Assembly (NCBI GenBank): GCA_038252255.1
Contig: JBBSAM010000001.1
Location: forward strand, 1 to 64,000
Origin: Chersky-806 sp038252255
GTDB taxonomy: Bacteria; Actinomycetota; Acidimicrobiia; IMCC26256; JAENVU01
Direction of reading: 5' to 3'
Length of the DNA: 64,000 nucleotides
Below the pieces are notes generated by a model. The model searched no databases, had not been told where the DNA came from, and saw only the letters and a list, made by a program, of their open reading frames with translations. This document shows positions 25,686 through 34,181 of the stretch, one piece after another. Made by a program: the position numbers and the translations under genes. Each line of letters begins with the position of its first letter. The stretch's first letter is position 1.

Positions 25686-26072
25686 TCAGACGGCGGCGCG
25701 CACCGAGCAGGTCTGGCCCGAGGCACGATCCGTTGCCGTGGCCATGATCGCGTGGCCGGACGCACCGGACACCTTGGTCCGGGCGGTGAACGATCCGCTC
25801 GGTGCCGCGGTGACCTTGACCCCGGAGAGCACGGTCGCCCCCTTGTCGGTGATCCGGACGTTCCAGGACTGACCGTTGACGTTCGAGTCGACCTCGAACT
25901 CGATCTTCGTGCGCTGGTCCGAGCCGCGGGGAGCAACCTTGAGCTTGGTCTTGGCTCCCAGTGTGCATCGGCTCTTGACGACGACGTCGCCCGCCTTGGC
26001 TCCAGCCGGCGCGGCAGCGATGCCGACGAGCAACAGCCCAGCGGCGATGGCGGTGAGGGGCTTGCGCAACAT
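25686..26072 (-). CDS. Small secreted protein of unknown function
   Basis: This 128-residue product begins MLRKPLTAIAAGLLLVGIA, with a predicted cleavage after APAGAKA, so a mature chain of about 100 residues is exported. ATG 26070-26072 is preceded by AAGGAG at a good distance. The mature part is beta-strand-like and Ser/Thr/Val-rich, with two Cys (SRCTLG near the start and QTCSVR near the end) that could form a disulfide closing one Ig-like domain. No family is recognised. It diverges from the His/Asp-repeat protein gene across 215 bases that contain a perfect palindrome. Confidence 0.78.
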   Translation of the reverse strand: MLRKPLTAIAAGLLLVGIAAAPAGAKAGDVVVKSRCTLGAKTKLKVAPRGSDQRTKIEFEVDSNVNGQSWNVRITDKGATVLSGVKVTAAPSGSFTARTKVSGASGHAIMATATDRASGQTCSVRAAV

Positions 26073-26151
26073 GATGGTGCTCCTTGGGTGCGGGGTGTGG
26101 GTCATCCCCACCACCGTGCGCCCCACGCGGTGCCAGTTGCTATAGCCCGAT

Positions 26152-26163
26152 GGTCGTACGACC
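26152..26163. promoter_or_regulatory. Candidate operator: 12-base perfect palindrome
   Basis: GGTCGTACGACC is its own reverse complement. It lies in the region between two divergent genes for secreted proteins, 80 bases from one start and 125 from the other, and next to TATAGC that could serve as a -10 box for the minus-strand gene. A role in binding the nearby NarL-type regulator or another dimeric factor is a guess. Confidence 0.4.
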
Positions 26164-26287
26164 TCGAGTCCGAGCACCGTCGGGGGTACTAGCACCATCA
26201 GCCAATGGTCATTGCGACCGGAACACGCGGATGGTGGCTCCACGAACCCGAGCCGGTGACCCGCCGGCCAGACCGTAGGAGCTCCCC

Positions 26288-26827
26288 ATGTTCAAGCGCC
26301 CCCTGAGCATCGCCCTCGTTCTCGTCGCAGTGCCTCTCTTCGGCGGTGTTGCGTACGCGGCGACCCAGTCCGTCAGCAGCGAGCCCAGCCCGAAGGTCGT
26401 GATCCCCGCCCGTTCCATCGCCGACGACCACGGTGGAACCCGAAATTCAAGCGCCGACCCGACGAGCCATGACGCCAACGACGACAAGGGTGGGCTCGCC
26501 ACCCTGCCGACCAGCAACGACCCGGCCACCCACGACGTCGGCGACGACCACGGCGGCGCAACGGCCACCAACGACGACCCGGCCACCCACGACGCGGGCG
26601 ATGACCACGGCGGCACAACGGCCACCAACGACGACCCGGCCACCCACGACGTGGGCGACGACCACGGCGGCAACCGCGGCTCCGGCAGCACCACCGGCGC
26701 CGACGACCCGGCCACCCACGACGTCGGCGACGACCACGGCGGCGCAACGGCCACCAACGACGACCCGGCCACCCACGACGCGGGCGATGACCACGGCGGC
26801 ACCAGCGGTTCCGGCGGCGGCAACTAG
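26288..26827 (+). CDS. Secreted His/Asp-rich tandem-repeat protein
   Basis: The 179-residue product has a signal peptide (MFKRPLSIALVLVAVPLFGG, cleavage near VAYAA). Five near-perfect units DDPATHDxGDDHGG follow, plus degenerate ones (ADPTSHDANDDKGG and a partial ADDHGG), separated by short T/A/N/G/S linkers. There is no Cys and almost no hydrophobic residue, so it should be unfolded or fold only on binding metal; each unit offers two His and about five Asp. The repeat is also nearly identical at DNA level, suggesting recent duplication. RBS TAGGAGCTCCCC precedes the ATG. Metal or mineral binding in the envelope is an inference. I know of no named family. Confidence 0.82.
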   Translation: MFKRPLSIALVLVAVPLFGGVAYAATQSVSSEPSPKVVIPARSIADDHGGTRNSSADPTSHDANDDKGGLATLPTSNDPATHDVGDDHGGATATNDDPATHDAGDDHGGTTATNDDPATHDVGDDHGGNRGSGSTTGADDPATHDVGDDHGGATATNDDPATHDAGDDHGGTSGSGGGN

Positions 26828-26848
26828 GGCCACTGCCTCACGCATCGG

Positions 26849-26877
26849 GGTCGCGCCCACCTCCGCCGGGCGCGACC
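26849..26877 (+). terminator. Hairpin after the His/Asp-repeat gene
   Basis: GGTCGCGCCC at 26849-26858 pairs perfectly with 26868-26877 across a nine-base loop. It starts 22 bases after the stop. There is no T-run; it may act together with the second hairpin just downstream. Confidence 0.55.
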
Positions 26878-26882
26878 GCCCT

Positions 26883-26918
26883 GCGAAGCGAGGGGTCCAT
26901 CCGGACCTCTCGCTTCGC
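26883..26918. terminator. Second hairpin between convergent genes
   Basis: Arms 26883-26898 (GCGAAGCGAGGGGTCC) and 26903-26918 pair over 16 bases with one G.T pair and a four-base loop. It lies 10 bases from the stop of the response-regulator gene and so could end transcription from both sides, though neither side has a clear U-run. Confidence 0.6.
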
Positions 26919-26927
26919 CGCGCGCCG

Positions 26928-27560
26928 CTAGTGAGACTCTGGCGGCGGGAGGTGCTCCCGCGCCCAGAGCGCAGCCTGCGTGCGATCGCTCACCCCGAGC
27001 TGCTGGTACACCGCGGTGAGGTGCGCCTTCACGGTGCGTTCGGTGATCCCGAGCCGTCGCGCGATCTGCTTGTTGGCCAGACCCGTGGCCACGAGCTCCA
27101 GCACCTCCGTCTCGCGCGCGCTCAGCCGCGTCGCCGGTTGCCGGCTCCGCTGTGATTCCAGCAACACCCGCGCGGCATTGGGATCCAGCGGCGCGCCGCC
27201 GGCGTTCGCGGCGCGAACCGCCCCGAGCACCTCGTCGGGTGTCGAGTCCTTGAGGATGTAGCCACTCGCTCCCGCGTCCAGGGCATCGAGCACCTTGCGT
27301 TGCTCGGCAAACGAGGTGAGGACGATCACGTCGACGCCCTCGACCTCGGACGTGATCCGGCGTGTCGCCTCGATGCCGTCGACGGCCGGCATCGACAGGT
27401 CCATGAGCACGACGTCGGGGACGAGCTCGACCGCGAGCTCGATTGCCTCAGCGCCGTCCGACGCGGAGCCCACGACCTGCATGTCGTCCGCGGTTCCGAG
27501 CAGCTGCTCGAGGCCGCGCCGCACCACGGCGTGATCGTCGACGATCATGATCCTGATCAT
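26928..27560 (-). CDS. NarL/FixJ-family response regulator
   Basis: This 210-residue regulator has a receiver domain with acidic pair DD at 8-9, phosphoacceptor Asp54 in VVLMDLSMP, a conserved Thr in VLTSF and Lys in ILKDS. A LuxR-type helix-turn-helix follows (LSARETEVLELVATGLANKQIARRLGI, then VKAHLTAVYQQLG). Its start overlaps the end of the histidine kinase gene by four bases (ATGA), so the two are cotranslated partners. Targets are unknown; the divergent genes for secreted proteins next to it are candidates. Confidence 0.95.
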   Translation of the reverse strand: MIRIMIVDDHAVVRRGLEQLLGTADDMQVVGSASDGAEAIELAVELVPDVVLMDLSMPAVDGIEATRRITSEVEGVDVIVLTSFAEQRKVLDALDAGASGYILKDSTPDEVLGAVRAANAGGAPLDPNAARVLLESQRSRQPATRLSARETEVLELVATGLANKQIARRLGITERTVKAHLTAVYQQLGVSDRTQAALWAREHLPPPESH

Positions 27561-28885
27561 GTGAGGGGAACCTCCACGTGGATGTGCGTCCCGGCGCCCG
27601 GCGCGGACTGCACCTGCAGCTGGCCTCCCGCATCGGCGACCCGGTCCGTGAGTGCTCGCAAGCCGAAGTGGCCGGTCTTGACCGTGGCCTCAGCCAGCTC
27701 CGGGTCGAAGCCGATGCCATCGTCGAGGACGTCGAGCATTGCCGCTTCGGAACTAGAGGAGACCTTCATCGTCACCGTCGTTGCCCGCCCGTGGGCCACG
27801 ACGTTGCGGAGCGCTTCCTGGGCAACGCGGTAGAGGAGACCGGACACGTCAGGTGGCAGCTGTCGATCCAAACCGGTGGCGTCGAGCGTCGCCTCGATGC
27901 TCCGGGCGTTGACCCGAGCCAGGAGATCGGTCAACGCAACCTCGAGTCCTTCTTCGTCCAGATTCGGGGGATAGATCTCGACGAGTAGCGAACGAAGCGC
28001 CTTGATGCTCTCACGCACCTCCGACGCAGATTGGTCGAGGAGCTCAGCAGACCCGGGGGAAAGGTCGGAGCTTCGCGCGGCACCACCGAGCGCAAAGGCG
28101 ACACCGGCAAGGTCCTGGACCACACCATCGTGCAGATCGCTGGCGATGCGGCGACGTTCGACGTCGGACGCATCAAGTGCTTCGCGCAGCAGACCCTCCC
28201 GTTCGAGCTGGCGCTGCCGCAGACGCCGAGCCAACGAGTACGCCAGCGGGATCTGCACGAGCTCGAGCGCGATGAGGGCGCCGATCGTGATGGGAGCGAA
28301 GCTCCGCCACACGTTCGAACCCGACTCGACGACGAGGTCGTAGCGGAAGTACGCCTCGAACAAGAGCCGCTGACCGTCCGGGGTGCGGATCGGGAGGTAG
28401 ACCTCGAGCAGCTTGCCCCGCGAACGCTCGAATCGGTTCTCCGGCTTTCTGAGATCACTCACCTCGGCTTCGATCAGCCCGTCGTTGAGCGCGGCGCGCT
28501 CGTCGGGGCCGAGGGTGTAGCGAGTCCCGATCAGGCGCGGCTCGTCGGAGTACACGATCGTGCCGTTCTTGGTCCAGATCTTGACCCGCACGAGCGAGGC
28601 ATCGAGCAGATCGCGCTTCACGACATCGTCGATCTTCGCGACGGCTGCCGGATCGGCGCCCTTGAGCCCGTTCGTCACCGCCGGCTCGATGAAGCCCTGG
28701 GCCTTCGCGAGTGTCTGGGTCCTGGCATCGCTGATCGCCTCGCGCTTGCCCACACGCTGGCTGGCGACCGCGGTCGCCACACCGACGATCGCGACGGCAA
28801 TCAGCCCCGCCAGCGTGAACTGGCCGACCTGCCACACAACCATCCACCGGCCGCCGTCATCGTTCCTCGTGCGTTGGCGCGCCAT
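27557..28885 (-). CDS. Sensor histidine kinase, NarX/DegS (HisKA_3) type
   Basis: The 442-residue kinase has a TM helix at about 20-42, an extracytoplasmic sensor region of ~150 residues (with VRVKIWTKNGTIVYSDEPRL and LLEVYLPIRTPDG, Cache-like) and a second TM at about 197-218. A HisKA_3 dimerisation helix follows with His252 in RRRIASDLHDGVVQDLAG, then an HATPase domain with N-box YRVAQEALRNVVAHG and G-boxes DDGIGFD and HFGLRALTDRV. It phosphorylates the adjacent regulator. It begins 21 bases after an acyl-CoA ligase gene on the same strand, so it may share that transcript. The sensor ligand is unknown. Confidence 0.93.
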   Translation of the reverse strand: MARQRTRNDDGGRWMVVWQVGQFTLAGLIAVAIVGVATAVASQRVGKREAISDARTQTLAKAQGFIEPAVTNGLKGADPAAVAKIDDVVKRDLLDASLVRVKIWTKNGTIVYSDEPRLIGTRYTLGPDERAALNDGLIEAEVSDLRKPENRFERSRGKLLEVYLPIRTPDGQRLLFEAYFRYDLVVESGSNVWRSFAPITIGALIALELVQIPLAYSLARRLRQRQLEREGLLREALDASDVERRRIASDLHDGVVQDLAGVAFALGGAARSSDLSPGSAELLDQSASEVRESIKALRSLLVEIYPPNLDEEGLEVALTDLLARVNARSIEATLDATGLDRQLPPDVSGLLYRVAQEALRNVVAHGRATTVTMKVSSSSEAAMLDVLDDGIGFDPELAEATVKTGHFGLRALTDRVADAGGQLQVQSAPGAGTHIHVEVPLT

Positions 28886-28906
28886 GCGTGGCCCTTCAGG
28901 CGGTGA

Positions 28907-30520
28907 TCAGGTCTTGCCGCTCGCGACTTCCTTGGCCCAGCGGTAGTCGGCCTTGCCAGAAGGGGAACGAACGACCTCGTCGACGAGATGCACCTCGCGC
29001 GGGACCTTGTAGCCCGCGATGTGCTCCCGGGCATGGGCCGCGAGGTCGTCGGCGGTCGGCGACGCGCCCGGTCGAGCCTTCACCACCGCGGTGACCCGCT
29101 CGCCCCAGCGCTCGTCGGGCACCCCGACCACCACGACGTCGAACACGTCCGGATGGCTCTTCAGCGCGTTCTCCACCTCTTCGGGGAAGACCTTCTCGCC
29201 GCCCGAGTTGATGCTCACCGAGCCGCGCCCGAGCAGTGTGATCGTGCCGTCCGCCTCGACCATCGCCATGTCACCGGGAAGCACCCACCGCCGGCCACCG
29301 GCTTCGGCAAAGACCGCCGCAGTCTTCTCCGGATCCTTGTAGTAGCCGATGGGCACGTACCCGCCCCGAGCGAGCCGGCCCACGACACCGTCGCCCGGCT
29401 TGACCGGCATGCCGTCATCGTCGAGCACCGTCGTGTGCTCACCCATCACGAAGCGCGGGCGGCCCTGGTCGTCCGCCCCCGCGAACGTCCCCTGGTAACC
29501 CGTCTCCGAGGCGCCGATGCTGTCGGACACGTACACGTGGGGAAGACGCTCGGCGATCCGCGCCTTGACCGCGGGCGAGAGCATCGCGCCACCGGACCCG
29601 ATGACGAACAGCCCGGAGAGGTCGTACGAGGCACCCGGCTCGTCGAGTGCCTCGATGAGCGGGCGGGCCATCGCGTCGCCGACGATCGTGATCGCCATCA
29701 CCTTCTCGCGCTCGACCGTCGCCCAGATCGCGTGCGGATCCATCTTGCGCTGCGACGTGAGCACGAGCGTGTTGCCGGCGAACATCGCCATCATCGCGAC
29801 CCACAGCGCGGCGCCGTGCATGAGCGGCGGGATCGGGAACGAGACGACGGGGGTTCCCGAGACGGCGAGGTCGACCACGTCGGCCGGGGTGTTCAGCTTT
29901 GCGCCGCCGAGCTCGAGGAGCGGGCCGACCGTCGAGAGGAAGAAGTCCTTCTGGGTCCACATGACGCCCTTGGGCATCCCGGTGGTGCCGCCGGTGTAGA
30001 GGATGTACAGGTCGTCCTCGGAACGCGGCGGGAAGTCACGCTCGGGTGACGCGCCGGCGAGCGCCGCTTCGTACTCGGCCGCGCCGATCGTCGAGAGGTC
30101 TTCGTCGGAGCCGTCCTCGACGGCCACGAACGCCACGAGCTTCGGGCACTCGTCCTGCACCGCCGCGATCCGGGGGACGAACTCGCGCCCGTGGATCAGC
30201 CCGGTCAGATCCGCGTTGTCGAACAGGTAGCGCAGCTCCGCCTCGACGTAGCGGTAGTTCACGTTGATCGGGACGGCCCGCAGCTTGTATGCCGCGAAGA
30301 GCCCCTCGACGTACTCCGGCCCGTTGTAGAGGTAGAGGCCGACGTGATCGCCCGGCTTCACACCCCGCGCGGCGAGGTGGTGCGCGAGCCGTGTGGCGCG
30401 CTCGTCAACCTCGCGGAAGGTGAGGCGGCGGTCGCCGACGACGATCGCGGTGCGGTCGGGCACGGCATCGGCCACGGCTTCGAACAGGTCGGCGAGGTTC
30501 CACTGCGTCGGTGTCGTCAC
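28907..30520 (-). CDS. Acyl-CoA synthetase, FadD19-like
   Basis: The 537-residue ANL-family ligase has ATP-binding ILYTGGTTGMPKGVMW, adenylate motif VSDSIGASETGYQG, hinge LGRGSVSINSGGEKVFPEEVE and C-terminal RSPSGKADYRW with the catalytic Lys. The segment YLYNGPEYVEGLFAAYKLRAV resembles mycobacterial FadD19, which activates the cholesterol side chain; this is from memory. The start is GTG 30518-30520. It lies 35 bases after an ltp gene in the echA20-ipdABC transcription direction. Its position in a steroid cluster supports a sterol-derived acid as substrate. Confidence 0.9.
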   Translation of the reverse strand: MTTPTQWNLADLFEAVADAVPDRTAIVVGDRRLTFREVDERATRLAHHLAARGVKPGDHVGLYLYNGPEYVEGLFAAYKLRAVPINVNYRYVEAELRYLFDNADLTGLIHGREFVPRIAAVQDECPKLVAFVAVEDGSDEDLSTIGAAEYEAALAGASPERDFPPRSEDDLYILYTGGTTGMPKGVMWTQKDFFLSTVGPLLELGGAKLNTPADVVDLAVSGTPVVSFPIPPLMHGAALWVAMMAMFAGNTLVLTSQRKMDPHAIWATVEREKVMAITIVGDAMARPLIEALDEPGASYDLSGLFVIGSGGAMLSPAVKARIAERLPHVYVSDSIGASETGYQGTFAGADDQGRPRFVMGEHTTVLDDDGMPVKPGDGVVGRLARGGYVPIGYYKDPEKTAAVFAEAGGRRWVLPGDMAMVEADGTITLLGRGSVSINSGGEKVFPEEVENALKSHPDVFDVVVVGVPDERWGERVTAVVKARPGASPTADDLAAHAREHIAGYKVPREVHLVDEVVRSPSGKADYRWAKEVASGKT

Positions 30521-30555
30521 GGGTTGGAGACTAGGTGCTTGGCCCCTGTTCCCAA

Positions 30556-31767
30556 TTAGCGGCGCAGGATCACGCAGCTGCCGTGACCGAAGAGACCCTG
30601 GTTCACCGTGAGCCCGACCCGGGCGCCCTCGACCTGGCGCTCACCGGCCGTGCCCTGCAGGTGCCACGTGATCTCGCACACCTGCGCGAGCGCCTGCGCG
30701 GGCACGGCCTCACCGAAGCACGCCAGGCCACCGCTGGCGTTCACCGGCACCCGGCCGCCGATGGTGGTGTCGCCGTCGTTGAGCAGCCGCTCGGCCTCAC
30801 CCGGCTTGCACAATCCGATGTTCTCGTACCAGTCGAGCTCGAGCGCGGTGGAGAGGTCGTACACCTCGGCCAGGTCGAGATCGTCCGGCCCGAGGCCGGA
30901 CTGCTCGTAGGCCGCGGCCGCGATCGAGTCGCGGAACGTGTGCGCCGGCGCGGCAACCCCGTGGGCGGAGTCCGTCGCGAACGCGGGCATCTCGATGACG
31001 GTGTTCGGGTAGCTGGGCGTGACGGTGGAGATCGCGGCCACCCGCACCGGGTCGCCGTGCCCGCGCGACCTGGCGTAGTCCATGCTCGAGATGACGACGG
31101 CCGCGGCACCGTCGGACGTCGCGCAGATCTCGAGCAGCCGGAGCGGATCCGCGACGATCGGCGCGGCGTTGATCTCCTCGAGCGTCACTTCCTTGCGGTA
31201 CCGCGCGTACGGGTTCTGCAACCCGTGACGCGCGTTCTTGACCTTCACCTTGGCGAAGTCGTCGGGGGTCGCGCCGAAGATCTCCATCCGCCTCCGGGCA
31301 TACAGCGCGAAGTAGGTCGGGTTCGTCGCGCCGAGAAGCCGGAACCGGAGCCAGTCCGGATCGTCCCCGCGCTCCCCCGCGTTGGGCGCGAGGAAGCCCT
31401 TCGGCGTGGTGTCAGCGCCGACCACGAGCGCGACGTCGCACAGCCCGGCGAGGATCTGCGCCCGGGCCGTGTTGAGCGCCGTCGCCCCGCTCGCACACGC
31501 CGCGTACGACGACGCGACCGACGCGCCCTGCCAGCCGAGTGCCTGCGCGAACGTCGCCCCGGCGACGTAGCCGGGGTAGCCGTTGCGCATCGTGTCCGCG
31601 CCCGACACGAACTGGATGTCGCTCCAGTCCACGCCCGCATCCGCGAGTGCGGCCTGCGCGGCTACCACCCCGTACTCGACGAAGTTGCGGCCCCACTTCC
31701 CCCACGGGTGCATTCCCACCCCGAGGACCGCGACCTCCCCCACCTGACTCCCATTCGAGGAACTCAT
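30556..31767 (-). CDS. SCPx/Ltp-type thiolase-like protein
   Basis: This 403-residue protein has a thiolase fold of the lipid-transfer-protein type: EVAVLGVGMHPWGKW, Cys91 in SYAACASGATALN, and VNASGGLACFGEAVPAQAL near the C terminus, where ordinary thiolases have a GHP motif. That His is replaced by Glu-Ala, as I recall for mycobacterial Ltp3/Ltp4-like proteins and related aldolases, so it may cleave a sterol side chain by a retro-aldol or thiolytic reaction with a DUF35 partner. The DUF35 gene is immediately upstream (88 bases), as in known Ltp-DUF35 pairs. Confidence 0.87.
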   Translation of the reverse strand: MSSSNGSQVGEVAVLGVGMHPWGKWGRNFVEYGVVAAQAALADAGVDWSDIQFVSGADTMRNGYPGYVAGATFAQALGWQGASVASSYAACASGATALNTARAQILAGLCDVALVVGADTTPKGFLAPNAGERGDDPDWLRFRLLGATNPTYFALYARRRMEIFGATPDDFAKVKVKNARHGLQNPYARYRKEVTLEEINAAPIVADPLRLLEICATSDGAAAVVISSMDYARSRGHGDPVRVAAISTVTPSYPNTVIEMPAFATDSAHGVAAPAHTFRDSIAAAAYEQSGLGPDDLDLAEVYDLSTALELDWYENIGLCKPGEAERLLNDGDTTIGGRVPVNASGGLACFGEAVPAQALAQVCEITWHLQGTAGERQVEGARVGLTVNQGLFGHGSCVILRR

Positions 31768-31855
31768 GCTTCCCGCTCTCGGCCCTGCGGGCCGGGCCGC
31801 TCGGGCCCCGCTCCGCTCGTTTCCCGGCTAAGCCCGCGTGTCGTTCCCGCTTCGC

Positions 31856-32341
31856 TCATACCGGCCTCCAGCTCCACACGACGTACTCATGGTCGTCGTC
31901 CTCGTACAACGTGCCGAGCGAGAGCTCGACGTCCTGGCCGACCGCCAGGGTCGAAGGGTCGACGCCTTGCGCCAACGGGCCGAGCACGACCATCTGCTCC
32001 TCCACCAGCTCGACCGCGACGACCGTGTACGGCACGAACGGGTCGGGCGACACGTACGGCTCCGGCGGCTTGTAGTGGTTCGTCGTCCACGACCACACCC
32101 GGCCCCGGCGTGACAGCGCGACCTCTTCGAGCTCCTCGGCCGGCGCGGCCGGGTTGCGCGAGAACGCCAGCGTGGGCGGGAAGAAGTAGCTCCCGGTCTC
32201 GGTGCCGCGCCGCCCGAGCAATGCCGGCGCGGCGTCGTCCATCGTGAACCAGCCCTCCGCCGCGGCAACTCTCGTCCTGGGTCGCGGCGGCGTCCGCACT
32301 TCGTGCCCGCTCCCGCCTCTGCTCGCCTCGTCTTCGGTCAT
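31856..32341 (-). CDS. DUF35 OB-fold protein, zinc-ribbon cysteines lost
   Basis: This 161-residue protein has the DUF35/ChsH2 layout: an N-terminal helix, a rubredoxin-like segment (ETGSYFFPPTLAFSRNPAA at about 48-66), then an OB fold with RVWSWTTNHYKPPEPY and PYTVVAVELVEEQ. DUF35 proteins escort SCPx-type thiolases and hydratases that act on steroid CoA esters. Normally two CxxC pairs hold zinc; here no Cys occurs in the ribbon region at all. Start ATG overlaps the ipdC stop by four bases, and the ltp gene follows, so it is the likely Ltp partner. Confidence 0.85.
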   Translation of the reverse strand: MTEDEASRGGSGHEVRTPPRPRTRVAAAEGWFTMDDAAPALLGRRGTETGSYFFPPTLAFSRNPAAPAEELEEVALSRRGRVWSWTTNHYKPPEPYVSPDPFVPYTVVAVELVEEQMVVLGPLAQGVDPSTLAVGQDVELSLGTLYEDDDHEYVVWSWRPV

Positions 32342-33405
32342 TCCGTCTTCCCCTCCAGGCGGGTCAACGTGGCCTCTGCCTGTTCCATGATGGACCTGAT
32401 GATGTCCGCCACCGCCGGCAGCTCATCGACCAGGCCGACGACCTGCCCCGTCGGCAGCACGCCGGTGTCCAGCCGACCGTCCACGAGCGCGGCCTTCGTG
32501 AGCATCGGCGCGTTGCCCGCCATCGCGACCTGCGCCCACGTCAGACCCTGGTTCTTCTTCATTGCCAGGCCCTCACGGGCGAGGTCGTCCAACGACCGGC
32601 CGGTCAGCTTCCGGAACCGCAGCGCGTTCACGAGTGACCGCGGCAGCGCGGTGAGGCGGCCCGATCCCTCGAGGTGATCGACCAGCTCGGTGCGGATGAC
32701 CCGCTGCGGGTAGCCGTCCACCGACGTCGTGACGACGGTGTCGGTGACCGACGCCTCGAGATACCGGCGCTTCACCGCGTCGGGGACGGTGCTCTCGGCC
32801 GAGAGCAGGAACCGGGTCCCCATCGCGACACCCGCCGCGCCGTACGCGAGCGCCGCGACCAGCCCGCGGCCGTCGTGGAACCCACCCGCGGCCAGTACCG
32901 GGATGTCGACCGCGTCGCACACCTGGGAGAGGAGCAGGCTCGTAGGGACGGTTCCGGTGTGGCCGCCTCCTTCCGCGCCTTGCGCGATCACCGCGTCGAC
33001 GCCCCACCCCGCGACCTTCTCCGCGTGACGGCGCGCCCCGACGGTCGGCATCACCACCACGCCCGCGTCCTTGAGCATCTTCACCAGCCGTTCGCCCGGG
33101 GCCTGGGCGAAGCTCGCCACCCTCACGCCTTCGCGCACGAGCAGCGCTATGCGGTCGTCGACGTCCGGCTGGTCCGAGCGCAGGTTCACCCCGAACGGAT
33201 TGTCCGTGCGGCTCTTGACCTCGTGGATCGCCTTCGCCAGCTCGTCGAACGTCATCGTGGCGCTGGCCAGGATGCCGAGCCCGCCCGCCGCGCTCGTCGC
33301 CGAGGTCAGCCGCGGCCCGGCCACCCACCCCATCCCCGTCTGCACGATCGGCAGCTCCACCCCGAAGAGCTCGCACGCCGCGGTCCGCAACACCGAATGC
33401 GTCAT
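32338..33405 (-). CDS. ipdC: IpdC-like flavin oxidoreductase (nitronate monooxygenase family)
   Basis: The 355-residue TIM-barrel protein has the 2-nitropropane dioxygenase/NMO pattern: IVQTGMGWVAGPRLTSATSAAGGLG, AQGAEGGGHTGTVPTS and LAAGGFHDGRGLVAALA, the FMN-phosphate site. Placed directly after ipdA-ipdB homologues, it corresponds to mycobacterial IpdC (Rv3553), a flavin enzyme needed for HIP ring catabolism. ATG 33403-33405 overlaps the ipdB stop by four bases, and its own stop overlaps the DUF35 start. Family membership is clear; the IpdC role is inferred from gene order. Confidence 0.87.
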   Translation of the reverse strand: MTHSVLRTAACELFGVELPIVQTGMGWVAGPRLTSATSAAGGLGILASATMTFDELAKAIHEVKSRTDNPFGVNLRSDQPDVDDRIALLVREGVRVASFAQAPGERLVKMLKDAGVVVMPTVGARRHAEKVAGWGVDAVIAQGAEGGGHTGTVPTSLLLSQVCDAVDIPVLAAGGFHDGRGLVAALAYGAAGVAMGTRFLLSAESTVPDAVKRRYLEASVTDTVVTTSVDGYPQRVIRTELVDHLEGSGRLTALPRSLVNALRFRKLTGRSLDDLAREGLAMKKNQGLTWAQVAMAGNAPMLTKAALVDGRLDTGVLPTGQVVGLVDELPAVADIIRSIMEQAEATLTRLEGKTE

Positions 33406-34181
33406 GGGTTGGGGACTTCCTGCTCGCGGAGGCCCGTCGGGTCGAGGACCTCGTGGATCAGGCGGTACTCGTCGGCCGTCGGGGCCCGGGTCTCCGGCAC
33501 CGACTCGGGAACCACGAGCTCGAAGCCCGTCGCGGCCACGATCTCGTCGACCGTCACCCCGGGATGGACAGAGCGCAGACGCATCGTGTGGTCCGGCGTC
33601 TCGAAGTCCAGGACGCCCAGGTTCGTGACGACATGCCGGAGGTTGTGGAACCGGCCGGCCGGTCCGAGCGCGGCAGCCCGGTCGTAGCCGACGCCACTCA
33701 CCACGTCGACCTTCTCGACGAACACCCGGGTCGAGTGGTTCGGGATCCAGTAGCTCGTCGTGTTCTGGATCGTGTTGCCCGGCGCGCCGCGGAACCCGAG
33801 CAGCTGGGCCTTGGGCTGTTCCCAGGATCCGATGAACGCGAAGTTCTGGTTGCCGTAGCGGTCGATCTGCGACGCACCCATCATCACGTGCCGCCGCCCC
33901 GACCACACCACGTCGAACATCGACCGGTACGGGTTCCAGGCCTCGACGACCTTGGGCTGATCGGTCGCGCTGATCGGGTAGGCACCCGCGATCAGCAGCG
34001 CTTCGCCGTCCGTCATCACCAGGTCAGGTTCGAAGCTCGCCCGGGCGAGCCGGCCCCCGATCATCGGGATCGTGCCGATCGGGTTCGCCATGATCTCGCC
34101 ATCGCCCCGGAAGCACTCGGCCACCGCGATCACGCACGACTCGGCGCGCGTGAGGAGGTCTCCGGACTGGTCGGCGCTCAC
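33402..34181 (-). CDS. ipdB: IpdB-like ring-opening hydrolase, beta subunit (CoA-transferase family)
   Basis: This 259-residue protein fits the class I CoA-transferase beta subunit: MANPIGTIPMIGGRLARASF, DLVMTDGEALL, VWSGRRHVMMGASQIDRYGNQNF and FETPDHTMRLRSVHPGVTVD. In mycobacteria IpdAB hydrolyses ring C of COCHEA-CoA rather than transferring CoA. The start is GTG 34179-34181, overlapping the ipdA stop (GTGA); its stop overlaps the ipdC start (ATGA). The frame remains open upstream into ipdA, but the conserved protein begins here. Subunit pairing with the ipdA product is expected. Confidence 0.9.
   Translation of the reverse strand: MSADQSGDLLTRAESCVIAVAECFRGDGEIMANPIGTIPMIGGRLARASFEPDLVMTDGEALLIAGAYPISATDQPKVVEAWNPYRSMFDVVWSGRRHVMMGASQIDRYGNQNFAFIGSWEQPKAQLLGFRGAPGNTIQNTTSYWIPNHSTRVFVEKVDVVSGVGYDRAAALGPAGRFHNLRHVVTNLGVLDFETPDHTMRLRSVHPGVTVDEIVAATGFELVVPESVPETRAPTADEYRLIHEVLDPTGLREQEVPNP

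Noticed and set aside
26209..26823. Minus-strand repetitive frame (SPTSWVAGSS repeats) opposite the His/Asp-repeat gene
   Set aside because: Any frame through a DNA repeat is repetitive; the plus-strand frame has the ribosome site and signal peptide.
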